In this document: piece after piece, positions 12,777 to 23,887 of the stretch | How the letters are laid out: each line of letters starts with the position of its first letter | Numbering within the stretch: position 1 is the stretch's first letter | Made by a program: the position numbers and the translations under genes | The notes under the pieces: generated by a model | What the model was told of the DNA's origin: nothing | Databases searched by the model: none | The model's input: the letters and a program-made list of their open reading frames with translations, nothing else | Assembly: GCA_024180945.1 (NCBI GenBank) | Contig: JAKSGN010000020.1 | Location: forward strand, 372,001 to 436,000 | Source: Macrophomina tecta | Lineage: Eukaryota > Ascomycota > Dothideomycetes > Botryosphaeriales > Botryosphaeriaceae | Reading direction: 5' to 3' | DNA: 64,000 nt

Positions 12777-13536
12777 ATGAAGGTCTTCTCAGTCCTCGCT
12801 TTCGCCTCAACCGCCATGGGTCTTGCTCTGCCCATTGGCTTCTACAACCGCGACGAGTTCTTCTCCAAGCGTGCCGTCGACGCCGAATTCAAGCCCACCG
12901 GCGAGGAGTACCTCCTCAAGACGCAGCTCGTCAACAACAACGACACCACCAAGGCCAAGTACAACAACTTGTATCTGACCGCCTTCCATACCGGCGCTGG
13001 CACCAACGACGCCGTCCTCACCTCCTCCAAGGACAGCGCCGCCACCGGCTTCCTCAACGAGACCGCCGACGGCTCGTTCCAGGAGTTCGACTTTGGCAAT
13101 GAGTGAGTCCCTACGTCCTGTGCTTTCAGCCGTTTCACTCCAATCACCTCTGGCTTGACACATCATCTCCACGACGCACATTGACTGACCTGACGCTTGT
13201 AGCTTCCCGTGGACCATGAAGATTGGCTACGAGCCCTACGCCGCTTGGGCGCCGGTTACCATTGATGCTGGTCTCGGCGATGCTGGCGACAGCTTCTTCA
13301 CCTTCACCCCGTCCGGCCTGACCTACAACGTCTCTCAGTTCGACGGCTGGCTCGGTAAGTGTTTCCGCCCTCTACTACTCTCCACCTCTCTTTGAACCGC
13401 CCGACTAAGACATCACACAGTCTGCGACTGGTGGCACACCACTCCCCAGCTGTTCTGGAAGACGGCCGTCACCTACTACAACAGCTCGCTCCCGACTTCT
13501 TGCGCCGACGTCTACCTTGTCAAGGAGTCGTTGTGA
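12777..13536 (+). CDS. Small secreted protein, DUF7907-like
   Basis: Model: exons 12777-13102, 13203-13354 and 13421-13536, 197 aa, all junctions in phase. The N-terminus is a clear signal peptide (MKVFSVLAFASTAMGLALP, cleavage near residues 17-19). The mature part starts with a propeptide-like stretch that includes a possible Kex2 site (SKRAVDAEF). It continues as a small beta-rich domain: GEEYLLKTQL, NNLYLTAFHTGAG, then NFPWTMKIGYEPYAAWAPV, and ends VCDWWHTTPQLFW with a conserved-looking Cys pair. This pattern resembles the fungal secreted DUF7907 family, which has no known function. Codon choice is strongly C-ending, suggesting high expression. Family assignment is from memory of the pattern. 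Confidence 0.85.
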
Positions 13537-15402
13537 AGCAAGAGTTACGTTCCGGAGAGCAAAAAATGACGTGGCGCAACTGCGCGTCGGAGGCAGTTGT
13601 GTTACATTGGGCGGCGGCAATGGCGTTCTTGGCCTTTAGCGGGATTCTTTCTTCCTTTTTTTTTTTTTTTTTTTTTTTTTGACAGCGTCTAAAAGGCCCA
13701 CGGCGATGGGGATAGGCATGACTGTATGACCAACTACATTCGATACACTCACCCCCGAACCTGTAATGATAGCATAGACTACGACGACCACGACGTGACA
13801 GCGTCAAAACAAAACCTAGTATATAGGACCGCTAATGAGTAATCCTACGACATTCGTTATGATGATCTGCCTTCTTTGACCACTGCATGCTGTGAAGCGT
13901 TATTCCTTGGCAGGCTCATGTGTGCGCAGATTCCGTGTTTCGGGACACAGTTGGAGCTGAACCACCATGACGTCGACAGGGCACTCCCTGGCGGCAACGA
14001 AGAGACACACGTGGGCAAGACCCTGCAGCGGAGGGATTTTGGTATACGTACGCCTTGGTTCGTTGACATTTGGCCCAGTGTAGTGTACCATTGCAATGGA
14101 TTTCAGTTTCCGCACCGAGCTGAACAGCGACAGAGGGGCGAACTAGAGGGCCGGGCCCGTCTGGATTGCGAGAACTGGCTCGATAGACGCGGCACATGAC
14201 AGGAAAATGATTGCCTTTCCGCTCTCATACGCCCGGCTCCGCAGCAGAAGCGGGAGACGGAAAAGAGATGTGGTCCTCAAAGGCAAAGGAGCGATGCCAG
14301 TTGGCATTGCCATACACGGACTCTGTCCTTATAGAGAAAGTCTATTTCGCGGACATTATAGGCAGTGCCGATTGCCGAACTGGGATGGCGTCGTAAGTGA
14401 TTGGCGCCCCTACCTACACCCAACTTCCCCCCCGTGCATTCGAGGCCGCGATCAAGAGCATGGCCAGCCGTGCCGAAGCGATCTCGCGTGGCACAGAACA
14501 GCAGTCTTGCTCTTTTCTTGCGCCAGCTTCGGCGTAGTGCGATGCCCACGACGGCGGATCGACACACGATAGCATGCAGGCGCGTATAACTCTGAGGGCC
14601 GTGTGATGCACTAGCAGGGAGAAGCGCTGCAAAAGCGAGCAGCAAGCCGCTGGCCTTGCATGCGCGCCGCGGCCAGAACAAGGGGATGCAAGAGGGGCGC
14701 CCAGAACAGACGGCGGCTCACATGCAGTTCTGCCAGTGGCAGACGGCGAAAATCTCCGATGGCAGCTGCGGTGACGAGCGGATCAGGATGGAGGTTGGAC
14801 GGAAGAAGAGGGATCCATGTCTCGAACGGGAGCGCACGGAGCAGCCATGACGCAAACCGGGGAAGCCGTTCAACACCAACACCCCGTGCACCTCTCCACT
14901 GCTTCCGGCAGCGCACGTTGGGGCGAACTGCGCGCCAGCGCGCTAAGCACGGCGAGGTCAGCCGGACGCGGAGCTCTCGCCCATCGCTTCGCCGCCCGGC
15001 ATCCGGCTGGCTCGACGCTGGCGACTTTTGCGCGTTTCTTTTGTGGCTTTTCCTGCAGCCGCCCTGCACCGCGGCCGGGATCCCAGCCGAAATCAAGGCA
15101 GAGCTCCCATGCCCTGCACCACCACTGTCGTCATCCTCACCCCAGCGCTGGCTTGCATGCACGATGAGACACAAAAGCTGTTCCAGCCTCTGTTTCCTCC
15201 AAGCTCTCGAAGACGTAAAGAGCCGTGCTGCGCCACCGCTGTCCATTCCTTCTTTTCCTCCTACTCCCACCTCTTCCCCCAATTGCAAGCCCTCGTCCGG
15301 CCCTCGCGGGTTCCGTCCCACACCAAGACTGTCTCACGGCTTTCTCTGCCCAGTCTGCCCTCCCACATCTCCCCCGCAGCCACACACGCACACCCCTCTC
15401 AA
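13537..15402. other. Intergenic, no supported gene
   Basis: It holds the 3' flank of the secreted-protein gene, including a run of 25 T at 13656-13680, and a long C/T-rich leader before the BTB gene. Open frames between 13.9 and 15.4 kb overlap on both strands and show no domain, so I call none of them. Confidence 0.55.
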
Positions 15403-16356
15403 ATGCCCTCCGCCATGGCCGCCCGCTCCCCCTCCCCCAAGGCAGACAAGCCGCTCCACGAGCTCCTCTCCCACTCCCTCGTCGACATCTACGTCGGGCC
15501 GGAAAACACGCACTGGATCCTGCACGAGAAGCTCCTCTGCGCCCGCTCGCGCTTCTTCCAGCGCATCTTCTACGCCAAGGACTCGCGCTCGTCCTCCTAC
15601 GGCCTGCCCGACGAGGACGACGAGCCCTTCGCCGCCTTCGTCAAATGGCTCTACAGCGGCTACGTGCAGCCGCCCAAGGAAGAAAAGGACCTCACCACGC
15701 TCTTCGACCTCTACCTCATGGGCGAGAAGTGGCAGGCCGCCCAGCTGGTCCGCGACGTGCTGCGCGAGATCCGCGACTGGTACGCCAACACCGACACGTA
15801 CCCGGGCCTGCGCCGCGTGCAGTACATCTACGCCAACACGGACGAGGACAGCGAGATGCGCCGCTTGCTGGTGCACAGCGTCGCGCGCATGATGGCGCTG
15901 AACGAGAGCATCCCCGCGCACTGGGACAAGGCGCTGCGCAAGAACGGCCAGCTGGCCGTCGACCTGATCAAGAGCATCCAGAGCTGGCGCATCGACCCGA
16001 CCAACGTGCCCGACATGCGCAGGCAGGTCGAGGAGAAGGCCGCGCAGATTGCCGACAACCTGGCCGACAAGCCGGTCAGGACTGCGGCGGGCACCAACGC
16101 GGCCAAGGACGAGGTTCAGCAGCTGGCGCACGGCTTCTTGCAGAACGGCCTCGGCGACGCCGGGGCCGCTGGCAAGAAGGAGACGGACGCGCCCCAGGCC
16201 AGTGGCGTCGAGGAGAAGAAGGCCAACGGCGTCAAGCGCGCCGCTGGCGGCGACAGGCCCGAGGAGGTCAAGAAGGTGCTCGACGAGAACTTGCCCAACG
16301 GCGTCAACCTGCCCAACGGCGTGCCCGACGGCATGCCCGCCGAGGACATCGACTAG
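15403..16356 (+). CDS. BTB/POZ domain protein
   Basis: Single exon, 317 aa from the ATG at 15403 (a second ATG at 15415 is equally possible). Residues about 20-115 read as a BTB/POZ fold: VDIYVGPENTHWILHEKLL, CARSRFFQRIFY, then FAAFVKWLYSGYV and LFDLYLMGEKW. This is the usual fungal form, with the H-x3-L-x2-R-S-x-F-F core. The C-terminal part contains a helical region and then a Gly/Lys/Glu-rich repetitive tail with an NLPNGVNLPNGV motif. BTB proteins dimerise, and many link substrates to Cul3; which role applies here cannot be seen. The same frame is open further upstream, but those residues are low-complexity leader translation. Confidence 0.85.
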   Translation: MPSAMAARSPSPKADKPLHELLSHSLVDIYVGPENTHWILHEKLLCARSRFFQRIFYAKDSRSSSYGLPDEDDEPFAAFVKWLYSGYVQPPKEEKDLTTLFDLYLMGEKWQAAQLVRDVLREIRDWYANTDTYPGLRRVQYIYANTDEDSEMRRLLVHSVARMMALNESIPAHWDKALRKNGQLAVDLIKSIQSWRIDPTNVPDMRRQVEEKAAQIADNLADKPVRTAAGTNAAKDEVQQLAHGFLQNGLGDAGAAGKKETDAPQASGVEEKKANGVKRAAGGDRPEEVKKVLDENLPNGVNLPNGVPDGMPAEDID

Positions 16357-17850
16357 ACGGTTCAAGCCAACAACACGATTTCGAAGGTCCCCTCCCCCCC
16401 TCCCTTACGGCTGAGATTGCGAAGCGGATGCAGAAAGGGGAGGGAAACAAAAGTTGATATGACGTCATCGTTTTATGATTTCATCTTCCGGTTTCACGCG
16501 GGAAACTGGGTTGTCACCGGGCGCTTGGGGCACATGCGCATCCTTCAATTCTTTGATCTTCATTTCTCTCTTCTCCTCTACAATGATTTGTTTTGCTTGT
16601 GGATGGAGCATAAGTGGTTTTGGAAGTAGTTGGTTAGCTTTACGTTCTTGAACCTTCATCACCTGATAGGGTAATTTGGCCAATTTTTTTTTTTTTTTTT
16701 CGTTTGTATCTTCTTCGGAGTAATTCTTTCGGAGCTCCTTTCGTATGTAGCTTTGGACTTTTACGGCAAATATACCAGAATGAGATACCACTCCTAAAGA
16801 GATTATTGACGCTACTGTTGGTTGACGAAGTGGCTGGCATGTCCTCCTGAATTTCGACATTTGTGGACCATATGTAACGACATCCTGAAGGCGTAACCCC
16901 AAGCCCTGGTACAGAGCAATACCTACACAGGGGCTGCTCAAGCAATTGTCCAGATATCTTCTAGGATGCACATCAGCATGGTTGCTTCTGTAATAGTGGA
17001 AAGCCCTCGCCGTCACCCAAAGGCCACGGGACGCATTTGACATCTTTACAGCGCGGGGGGTAACAAATAGCATAAACTCAATCAAGAAGATGTAAATTTG
17101 TTGGATTTTGCGTAACTACATCAAAAAACCTCCCCGCCTTCCTACCATATACATACATGGAAAAACTCGATACACCAAACAGCAGCCATCTGCCCCCTTA
17201 CCCACCCTCATCTGTGACCGCACCCCAACACCCCGAACAATAAACCCCCCCCCCCCATCCCACCACAAAGCCAACGAGTCAACCGCACGATACAGCACCT
17301 CCCGGCGAACAATCGATCTCAAAAAATCCACAATCTCGATCCACTTCGATCCTCCGTCCACGAAAAATGAGGAGAGAAACAGAAATGCCAAGAACAGTCT
17401 CGATCCGGCTCAATCCAAACAAATCAGAAAAGAGAGGAGATCCAGAGAGTCCGTCATGGGCTTTCAAAATCCGTCTCAATCCCCCCATTCAACAGCGGAA
17501 AGAAGAGAGGAGAGGTGGAGATGCCGTGGAGAGTTCGGAAAGTTCAAGCCATCGTGGGAGGGTGGAAAGTGCAGAACTCCAGTCGGTTGAGTGTGCAGGA
17601 CGTGGCCCTTTCTTCATTAGGTTGCTGGTACGTGGCCCGTCATGGGTGCTGCAAGGGAGGAAATATGCTTCCTTCCGTTCCGCGTTCGTAGGAGAGAGTA
17701 TAGAGGTCGTGTCGTGACGTAAGTGCTACCGGTAGAAGACCGGTCCGTGGAATGAGAAAAAGATACACGTGTAGAATGAACTGCCGCCGAGCGTGTTTCC
17801 CTTTCCTCAATCTTCTTTCCTCGTCTTTGGTTCCGCTGTGCTGGAGGTGC
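16357..17850. other. Convergent intergenic region with homopolymer runs
   Basis: It lies between the BTB gene (+) and YME2 (-). It contains about 17 T at 16684-16700 and 12 C at 17245-17256. A 206-codon minus-strand frame (16465-17085) has no recognisable domain and covers the 3' flank, so I do not call it. Confidence 0.5.
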
Positions 17851-20450
17851 TTAGAACTCCTGCTGCAGAACTTTCTTCAGCTCCGCGCTTTCTCTTTCAT
17901 AGTTCTCCACCTTCATTTGGCTCGTTGCCACTTTCCCCAGCAGCCATTTAATTCTAGGTCCGATTTCGTATGGCTGCTTTGGAAGTGTGCCAAGTAGCTT
18001 CAACTCCGCCTCGTACTTGTCTATGCTTTGAGTTTCAATCTTTGTCTGTTCTGCCAGAATGGCAAGGTCCAACTTCGCCTTGAGCACCCGGTCATCAGCA
18101 AGCATGCGGAAAGCGGACTGATAGACTGGCTTGCCCGGTCGAATACTGTGCGGCCGTCCGTTGTTGGAGACAATAGTGATGAGTTCAGCCTGCTCAAGGG
18201 CCTGAAGGACGCGTTCGCCACCGGACTTGAATGTATCGTTTAGGAGAATACCGTTGTAACGCAAGGTCTCTTGTGCAGCAAGCTGCTTGATCAGGAGCCA
18301 AGCTTGTTCAGGTGACCATCTCCGTTCTGCGCCGTCTTGACCGATGAGATACATTTTGAGAATCTCGGAAGCAGACTGCTCGATTATTTGCTGTACTGCG
18401 CTCTTGGGGCTCTCACCAGTCTTGATGCGGCGGGCCAGGAATTCTAGGTCGGTGAGACGGCCTCCAAGCGCGCCGATGCACTCATCCAATTCAGCAAGAT
18501 CTTTCCGGCGTTGAGACGGGGTTAGTTTCTTCTCCTCCCCGTGCTTGTCCTTGTGGGCCTTATCCTCATCATCGTCTGCATCGAGATGGCTGATGACGAA
18601 GCGCTTGGCAACCTCTGGTGAGCAGTCACTGAGCGAGATAAGCCTGAATACACGATCCGGGAGTGCTTTGCTCAAAGATTTGGAAAATGATACGTCATGG
18701 GTCAAGAAGATGACGTGAGCAACATTGGCCGTGGTCAACCCAGCAGCCCAGTCGGCAATCTTGTCGTAGACGAGAGTGTCGTCTTGGCTCTTGTGGAGAT
18801 AGTTATCAACCACAACGACCGGCCGCTTTTCAGGGTGTACCTCGAGCCAATCATCGTCGCTAAGGTTTGCATCTTTGTCACTCTTCTCACGGTGGCCGAG
18901 TGCAATCTGCTTCAGAGCCGTTGCTGTGCTGTTGAGAATCTTGCCGAGCTGGCCATCAAGCGTCTCCGAGAATCCGGTCTTCACACCAGCGGCGCCTTGA
19001 GCTGCAAGGTCGATCATTCCGCTAATGCTGTTCATCCAGGAGAAGACTGGCCTGTAGCCAACCTCTGCAGCTGCAGCGTTGATGGTGGCGCTATCGCTGC
19101 GAGCTTCTTGGATTGGTTTACAGTCGATGACTAGCTTGTGCTTCCTGTGTTTGATGGCCTGATCAAGGACAAGTTCCTTTTTGCCGGAGCCGCGAGGACC
19201 TTGGACAATGATGAACGTGTCGGCCGATTCCATCAGCCAGGTTTGCAGCTGCTCGATGTTATCCTTGCGGTCATCCCAGATTGCTTCCATTCCAGCTTCA
19301 TCTTCATGCTTGCGACGGAAACGCAAGATGTCTGTTGCTTGCGATCTGAACCAGTTGTAGACCTTGTTGTCTTCAAAGCTGAATGATCGATTCACATGCG
19401 CTTTGATGAAGAATGTCCGAATTGGATCAAACACAGTGACGGTAATAGTACCGAGCACTGCGATCACGGCAGGGATGACTATCCTTGGGTGTCCCAGGAG
19501 CCAGTCACGGAACCAATGACCCTTGTGTTTCGCCTCGTAGGTAAGTCGTAGCAAAGTGCCCGTCTTCCCGCCGCCCTCGGACTCTGCAATCTTGACGCCA
19601 TGGAGACAGTTCTTGGCCATGATAGCCCGACGGGCCAGAGTGAAGTCAAGATAGGCGTACCTGGGGATGATTTTGGAATCCGGAGGCTGAGTGACGATGT
19701 CCTTGAGCTTTCCATAGGGCCTGAAGATGCTGTATAGCTGCTCGGGGGAAAGCTCGGCAGGCTCAGAGCCGGCCTCTGCTGGCAGGAATTCAACCTTGAG
19801 ACGAGTGCTGGGGAGACGGTACAGATCTTCGACCCACGGACGGCCACGGACAAGCCTAGCGCGCATGCGCTGGAACGGGTTCCACCATGGCTTGATTCTG
19901 GCTTGCTTCAAATGGGCGATGACCTCAGATTCGACAGCAGCAGGGTTCACGGAAGGGTCATGTGTGATCTTGACGAAGGCACCGCCCTCTTTGAGTCGGG
20001 GCAGCACTTCTTCGATGGTGATCTTTGCTTTGTCCACAACAGGGGAACTTTTCAGAACAGTGACGGGGTCAGCAGCGGCGACAGTAGGGCTTTTCAGCCG
20101 CTTCATCAGTTCCGGGAACTGCTTCTCGGTGGAGAAGGGGAAGCGCAGGAGCCACTGCAGCTTGAGCGGGAATACATCTGCAGGGAGTTAGCATGCGCCA
20201 AGTAGATCATCGGTAGCGCCGGGGGGGTAAACAACAGTGTAAACCGTGATTACTTACGGTCAAAGAAGAGGACAGCCTGGTTCTGAGCGTGTACGTTGAT
20301 GTGGCCGGACTTGTTCTCGCCGGCCTCGAGGGTAGACTTGAGACGATGGCTGCGAGACGACGAAATAGATCGGCGCGGGACTGCAGCAGCAGCGCCGAAG
20401 CACGAGGGCTGCAGCCTGAGACCCAGGCCTAGCCTCGAAACACTGCTCAT
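17851..20450 (-). CDS. YME2: Mitochondrial inner-membrane protein YME2 (mitochondrial escape protein 2)
   Basis: Model (minus strand): exon 1 20450-20258, intron 20257-20178 (GTAAGT..TGCAG), exon 2 20177-17851; 839 aa, the usual length for Yme2. The N-terminus is Arg/Ser-rich with no acid, a mitochondrial presequence. It is followed by the AVLFFDHVFPLKLQW block, an RRM-like region near 190-280 (YSIFRPYGKLKDI ... YAYLDFTLARRA), a transmembrane helix near 294-314, and an ATPase-like domain with a Walker A motif GPRGSGKK near 391-398. In yeast Yme2 sits in the inner membrane and affects mtDNA nucleoid structure and DNA escape. The gene shares a 344-bp divergent promoter with BET1. Confidence 0.93.
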
Positions 20451-20794
20451 GAAGCTCTGCGGGACAGGGAGTGGCGGTGGTTCGCAGGCATATTTATTGC
20501 CTGGAGGAGGGAGCGTGGGAGGGGGCGCACTCTGGCGGGCCGCCGTGCAGAAAGTGTCGCAGTGGTGCAAGCGCTGTGGTGGGCACCGTGTGGAGATATT
20601 GAGTTGGCACGACTCCAGCCGCGTCCTGTTTGGCTCTCGCTCACGTCACACGCCCTGGCAGATGCCTGCAGCCTCTCGTGCGCCTGCTGCGCCCTTGGCC
20701 GCTGTCGTGCGCCGCACAAACGTTCCCCAGACAGATCGTTGCCGCTTCAACAACAGCACCCTCCTTTCACCGTCTCCACCCTCGCCTTTCCACC
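20451..20794. promoter_or_regulatory. Divergent promoter between YME2 and BET1
   Basis: 344 bp separate the two start codons. The region is GC-rich and ends in a C/T-rich leader in front of BET1. No specific operator motif is claimed. Confidence 0.55.
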
Positions 20795-21502
20795 ATGTCG
20801 TCCAGGTGCGCCCGCTGCCCGCCGCCCACCCCTGACGCTTATCGCTGACCGTCTTTTGCTTAATCCCGCAGGTTCAACTCCAATCTCCACCAGCGCGACG
20901 CTCGCTCCGCCCTCTTCTCTCCCTACGACCAGCGCAAAGCCTCGCCGTCGCCGCACTCGCGCCCCGCGAGCAGGCCGTCCCCGGGCGCTGGCTATGGCTT
21001 CCCGGCCGCCAGCAACGCCGGCCCCGCCTTCTCCGCCTACCCGGGCGGCGCCAACCCCCCGAGTCAGAGCAGCTACCGGAGCGCCACCCCCAATGCGCGC
21101 GGCCAGTACAGCGATGCCGTCCTGAGCGAGCTGGAGAGCCAGAATGAGGAGCAGCTGGATGGCATGAGCGCCAAAGTCAAGATGCTGAAGGATGTGAGTA
21201 CCACGCACGCTTCCGTCGCCGCCTGCGCGCGCCTGTGTCTTGTTCGAGCTTCTTTGTACGTCGAGGCGGAGAGTTGATGCCCGGCGTCCCCGCAGATCAC
21301 ACTGGCCATTGGCGACGAAATCCGGGACTCGACCGCCCTCGCCGAGAAGATGAACGACTCGTTCGACAGCACCCGTGTGCGCCTGCGTGGCACCATGAAT
21401 CGTATGCTGCGCATGGCTGAGCGCACCGGTGTCGGCTGGAAGGTCTGGCTGGCCTTCTTCGCGGCCGTCATCTTCCTGTTCTGGTATGTGTGGCTGTTCT
21501 AA
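20795..21502 (+). CDS. BET1: SNARE protein Bet1 (ER-Golgi transport)
   Basis: Model: an 11-nt first coding exon 20795-20805 (ATG TCG TCC AG), then 20872-21193 and 21296-21502; 179 aa. The N-terminal half is Ser/Pro/Gly-rich and disordered. The SNARE helix runs from about residue 90: LESQNEEQLDGMSAKVKMLKD, then TLAIGDEIRDSTALAEKMND with the layer Ser/Asp pattern of Qc SNAREs. The protein ends in a tail-anchor helix VWLAFFAAVIFLFWYVWLF. Bet1 works with Sed5, Bos1 and Sec22 in fusion of ER-derived vesicles with the Golgi. The tiny first exon is supported because it gives a good Kozak context (CACCATG) and exact phase; without it there is no suitable start. Confidence 0.92.
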
Positions 21503-21815
21503 GCTTCTGGGCTCCGGAATACATGTCGGTTGGGTAACGGTTGGTTGGGCCTGGCGGGGATACTCTTGGTGTGCATGGCTTATCGAGGTGCGTATCAATG
21601 CCCGCAGTCTGTATGCGGTCAACTTACGCAAAGCATGGCGTTGGGGGGTCTGCATTGTCATAAGGAACTGTTCTGAGCGTGCCAAGATAGACGCGGCTCA
21701 TTTAATCTTGATTACTCCTAGACTAGCTTTTGTAATTGCATATACTCATGACTTTCCGTGATACCCGCCTCCAACGCCTTGCTAAGCCAGCTGAGAGCAG
21801 CACCGAAAGAAAACA
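21503..21815. other. Convergent intergenic region
   Basis: 313 bp between the 3' ends of BET1 (+) and APC15 (-). No gene or marked structure seen. Confidence 0.6.
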
Positions 21816-23091
21816 CTATTGAGGTCCCCGACGCCAAGTCGGTCGAGGTGGTGGTTGCATCCACGATGGACCAGCCCGTCCCAGGCCTCGTCCTGCATTC
21901 GGACTGTTCTCAAGGAAGGAAGATTCATCTCCCAGGAGTGAGCTCGGGCCTTCGCTATGGAAACTGCCCCTCAGTGGGCGGCGATTCAGGTTGAAGGCGG
22001 GCACTCCCGTAGCTTGGCGTCCTCCTGAACTACGACCAAATGGCCCGGTATTTTCCAGACGGCTAATCCCGGTGCCACCGCGTCTGCTAGACCTCCGTCT
22101 GCTGCTCAACCCACTGACACTCAAACCGCTATTGCGCAAGTCGTCCTCGGTAATGTCTTCGAGCTCCGTATCTGTGTGTTCATACTCGCCGGCCTCGGGA
22201 ATGTCATCGTCCAGGTCCCGCTCGTCTTGAAGATCTCCAGCCATTTCCGCCTCTTCGCGCTCAACCCATTGCTGTGCGTTCTCCACGTCCTCATCATGCT
22301 CCTCCCCGAGAAGACTGGCGTCCCCGTACATGCTCTCCTCATTGAAGGTCACATCCTGGGTCACTTCGCCGGTCACCTCCTCTTCCGTGACCTCCTCCTC
22401 TTCATCATCCTCGTCTTCATCCTCGTTTTCATCTTCATCCTCCTCGTCCTCTTCCTCCTCTTCGCTGCCCGCGCCCAAGCTTCCTTCCGGCACATCGGCA
22501 TCCAGGTCGGGCACATCGGCATCCAGATCCACCTCTCCTCCTCCTCCCTCGTCTTCTTCCTCGCCTTCCTCGCCCTCTTCACCCTCTCCCCTCTCCTCGG
22601 CCAATCCTCTCTCGATCATTTCTCTGCGCCTTGCCTCTTCCTCCTCCTGTTCCTGCGCATTCGCTAGTTCCATCATGGCAGCTTCTCTCCGCGCCAGTGC
22701 TTCTTGCTCTTGGCGCTCGAGATCTTCGTCCATGGTAGCCTGGTACGTCTTCGCGATGCCCGGAGGCCGGATCCAGCCGGCGCCAAAGCGACGCACATTT
22801 AGCTTGCGCTGTTCGATCGTGTTCTCATCATGTAGCAGCGTCGCCAGCGCGGAGGAGCGCGCGGCCTGGTTGTTCCGCCGGTGGAGGTGGTGGTGCGCGG
22901 CGCCGGTTATGGCGTCAGGCGGCTGGTTGGGAGCGGAGGCATTGGTGGGCGACGGAGGGTTGGGACGCAGATGCGGCGAGGAGTAGTGCCATATGGAGTG
23001 GTCCTGCCGTTGGTTTTGGTTAGCGGGCCGGCGGCAGCGATGATGCCTGGAGGCTTACATCGTGCGGGACGATGAGAGGCAGCGAAAGCAT
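21816..23091 (-). CDS. APC15: Anaphase-promoting complex subunit Apc15 (Mnd2 family)
   Basis: Model (minus strand): exon 1 23091-23059 (11 codons), intron 23058-23004 (GTAAGC..GGCAG), exon 2 23003-21816; 406 aa. The Apc15p family signature is complete only after splicing: MLSLPLIVPHD, DHSIWHYSSPHLR, then TIEQRKLNVRRFGAGWIRPPG and a long charged helix. The second half is extremely acidic (long Glu/Asp runs at about residues 155-225) and then Ser/Arg/Gly-rich. In other eukaryotes Apc15 is a small APC/C platform subunit that helps the checkpoint complex turn over Cdc20; in yeast Mnd2 restrains meiotic APC/C. The acidic tract is longer than in animal Apc15. Confidence 0.92.
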
Positions 23092-23887
23092 GGCGTGCTG
23101 CAGCAGGCGCGTGACGCGTGCCCGGGCGCGAGGTCGTGGGTGCAGGCTCCGAGAGCGGCCGTGTGTTTACAGTTTGCAGAGGCCCCGGGACGAGAGGTGC
23201 GGCGGGCGCGAGAGCCGCGTGACGCAGGTACGCACGGGCTCCAATGGAGCTTGGGCGGCAGATCGGCGGGTTGTGTTCTGGAAGGCGGCGCTGATTGGAG
23301 CGAGGGCTCGGTTCAATTTCCCGACGGCCGCAATTGAAGCCAACATGCAGCCTTGCCGCTGCCGCCCTGAGCTCAGGAGCCCCGTGCTTGCTTACTTGCT
23401 TGCACGTCCGGCGGAGGCAAGGGCAGCGGCGGCCAAGAAAGGGCCTTCTCCACACACCGTCCACCGGCACGCAAATTGTACAAGCGCGCCAGCTCCAGCA
23501 CATTCCATCCCTAGCGTGCCATCCCCGCAAGCCCAGCGCGCCGAGCACGCCCTTTGCCGCGCCCTAAAACACGTCCAGGAGCGTGTTTCGTGTTCCTGGC
23601 CGCCATTCCAGCGCCAGCCTTGCAACGCCTTCTCATTCTGTGGCAGCCGCCGTCGCTTGAATACGGCTGCCATATATCTAGGCCCCGGAGCTCCATCTCA
23701 TTCGAGCATTAACCACCCCTGAATTCTCCAGAGAACACGCAGAGGCTGCGCCAAAACACGCCCAACATCCCGGGCGTGCATCCTGCATATCGTAATCTTG
23801 AACAGGTAGCATCGAAGAAGGAACCCCCCCACCGCCTTCTTCTTCCAATTACGTGCTGCCAAATTTTCCACAATTAAAAGCATCCAA
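23092..23887. other. Intergenic, upstream of APC15 and of the 23.9-kb frame
   Basis: About 800 bp between divergent starts. Long open frames occur on both strands but overlap each other and show no domain. AT-rich sequence near 23870-23886 precedes the frame at 23888. Confidence 0.5.

Noticed and set aside
15334..16365. 343-codon minus frame antisense to the BTB gene
   Set aside because: Val/Leu/Gly/His-rich mirror of a GC3-biased coding exon; the plus frame carries the BTB motifs.
16465..17085. 206-codon minus frame between the BTB gene and YME2
   Set aside because: It contains a Lys run encoded by the poly-T tract, shows no family pattern, and lies in the 3' flank of the BTB gene.
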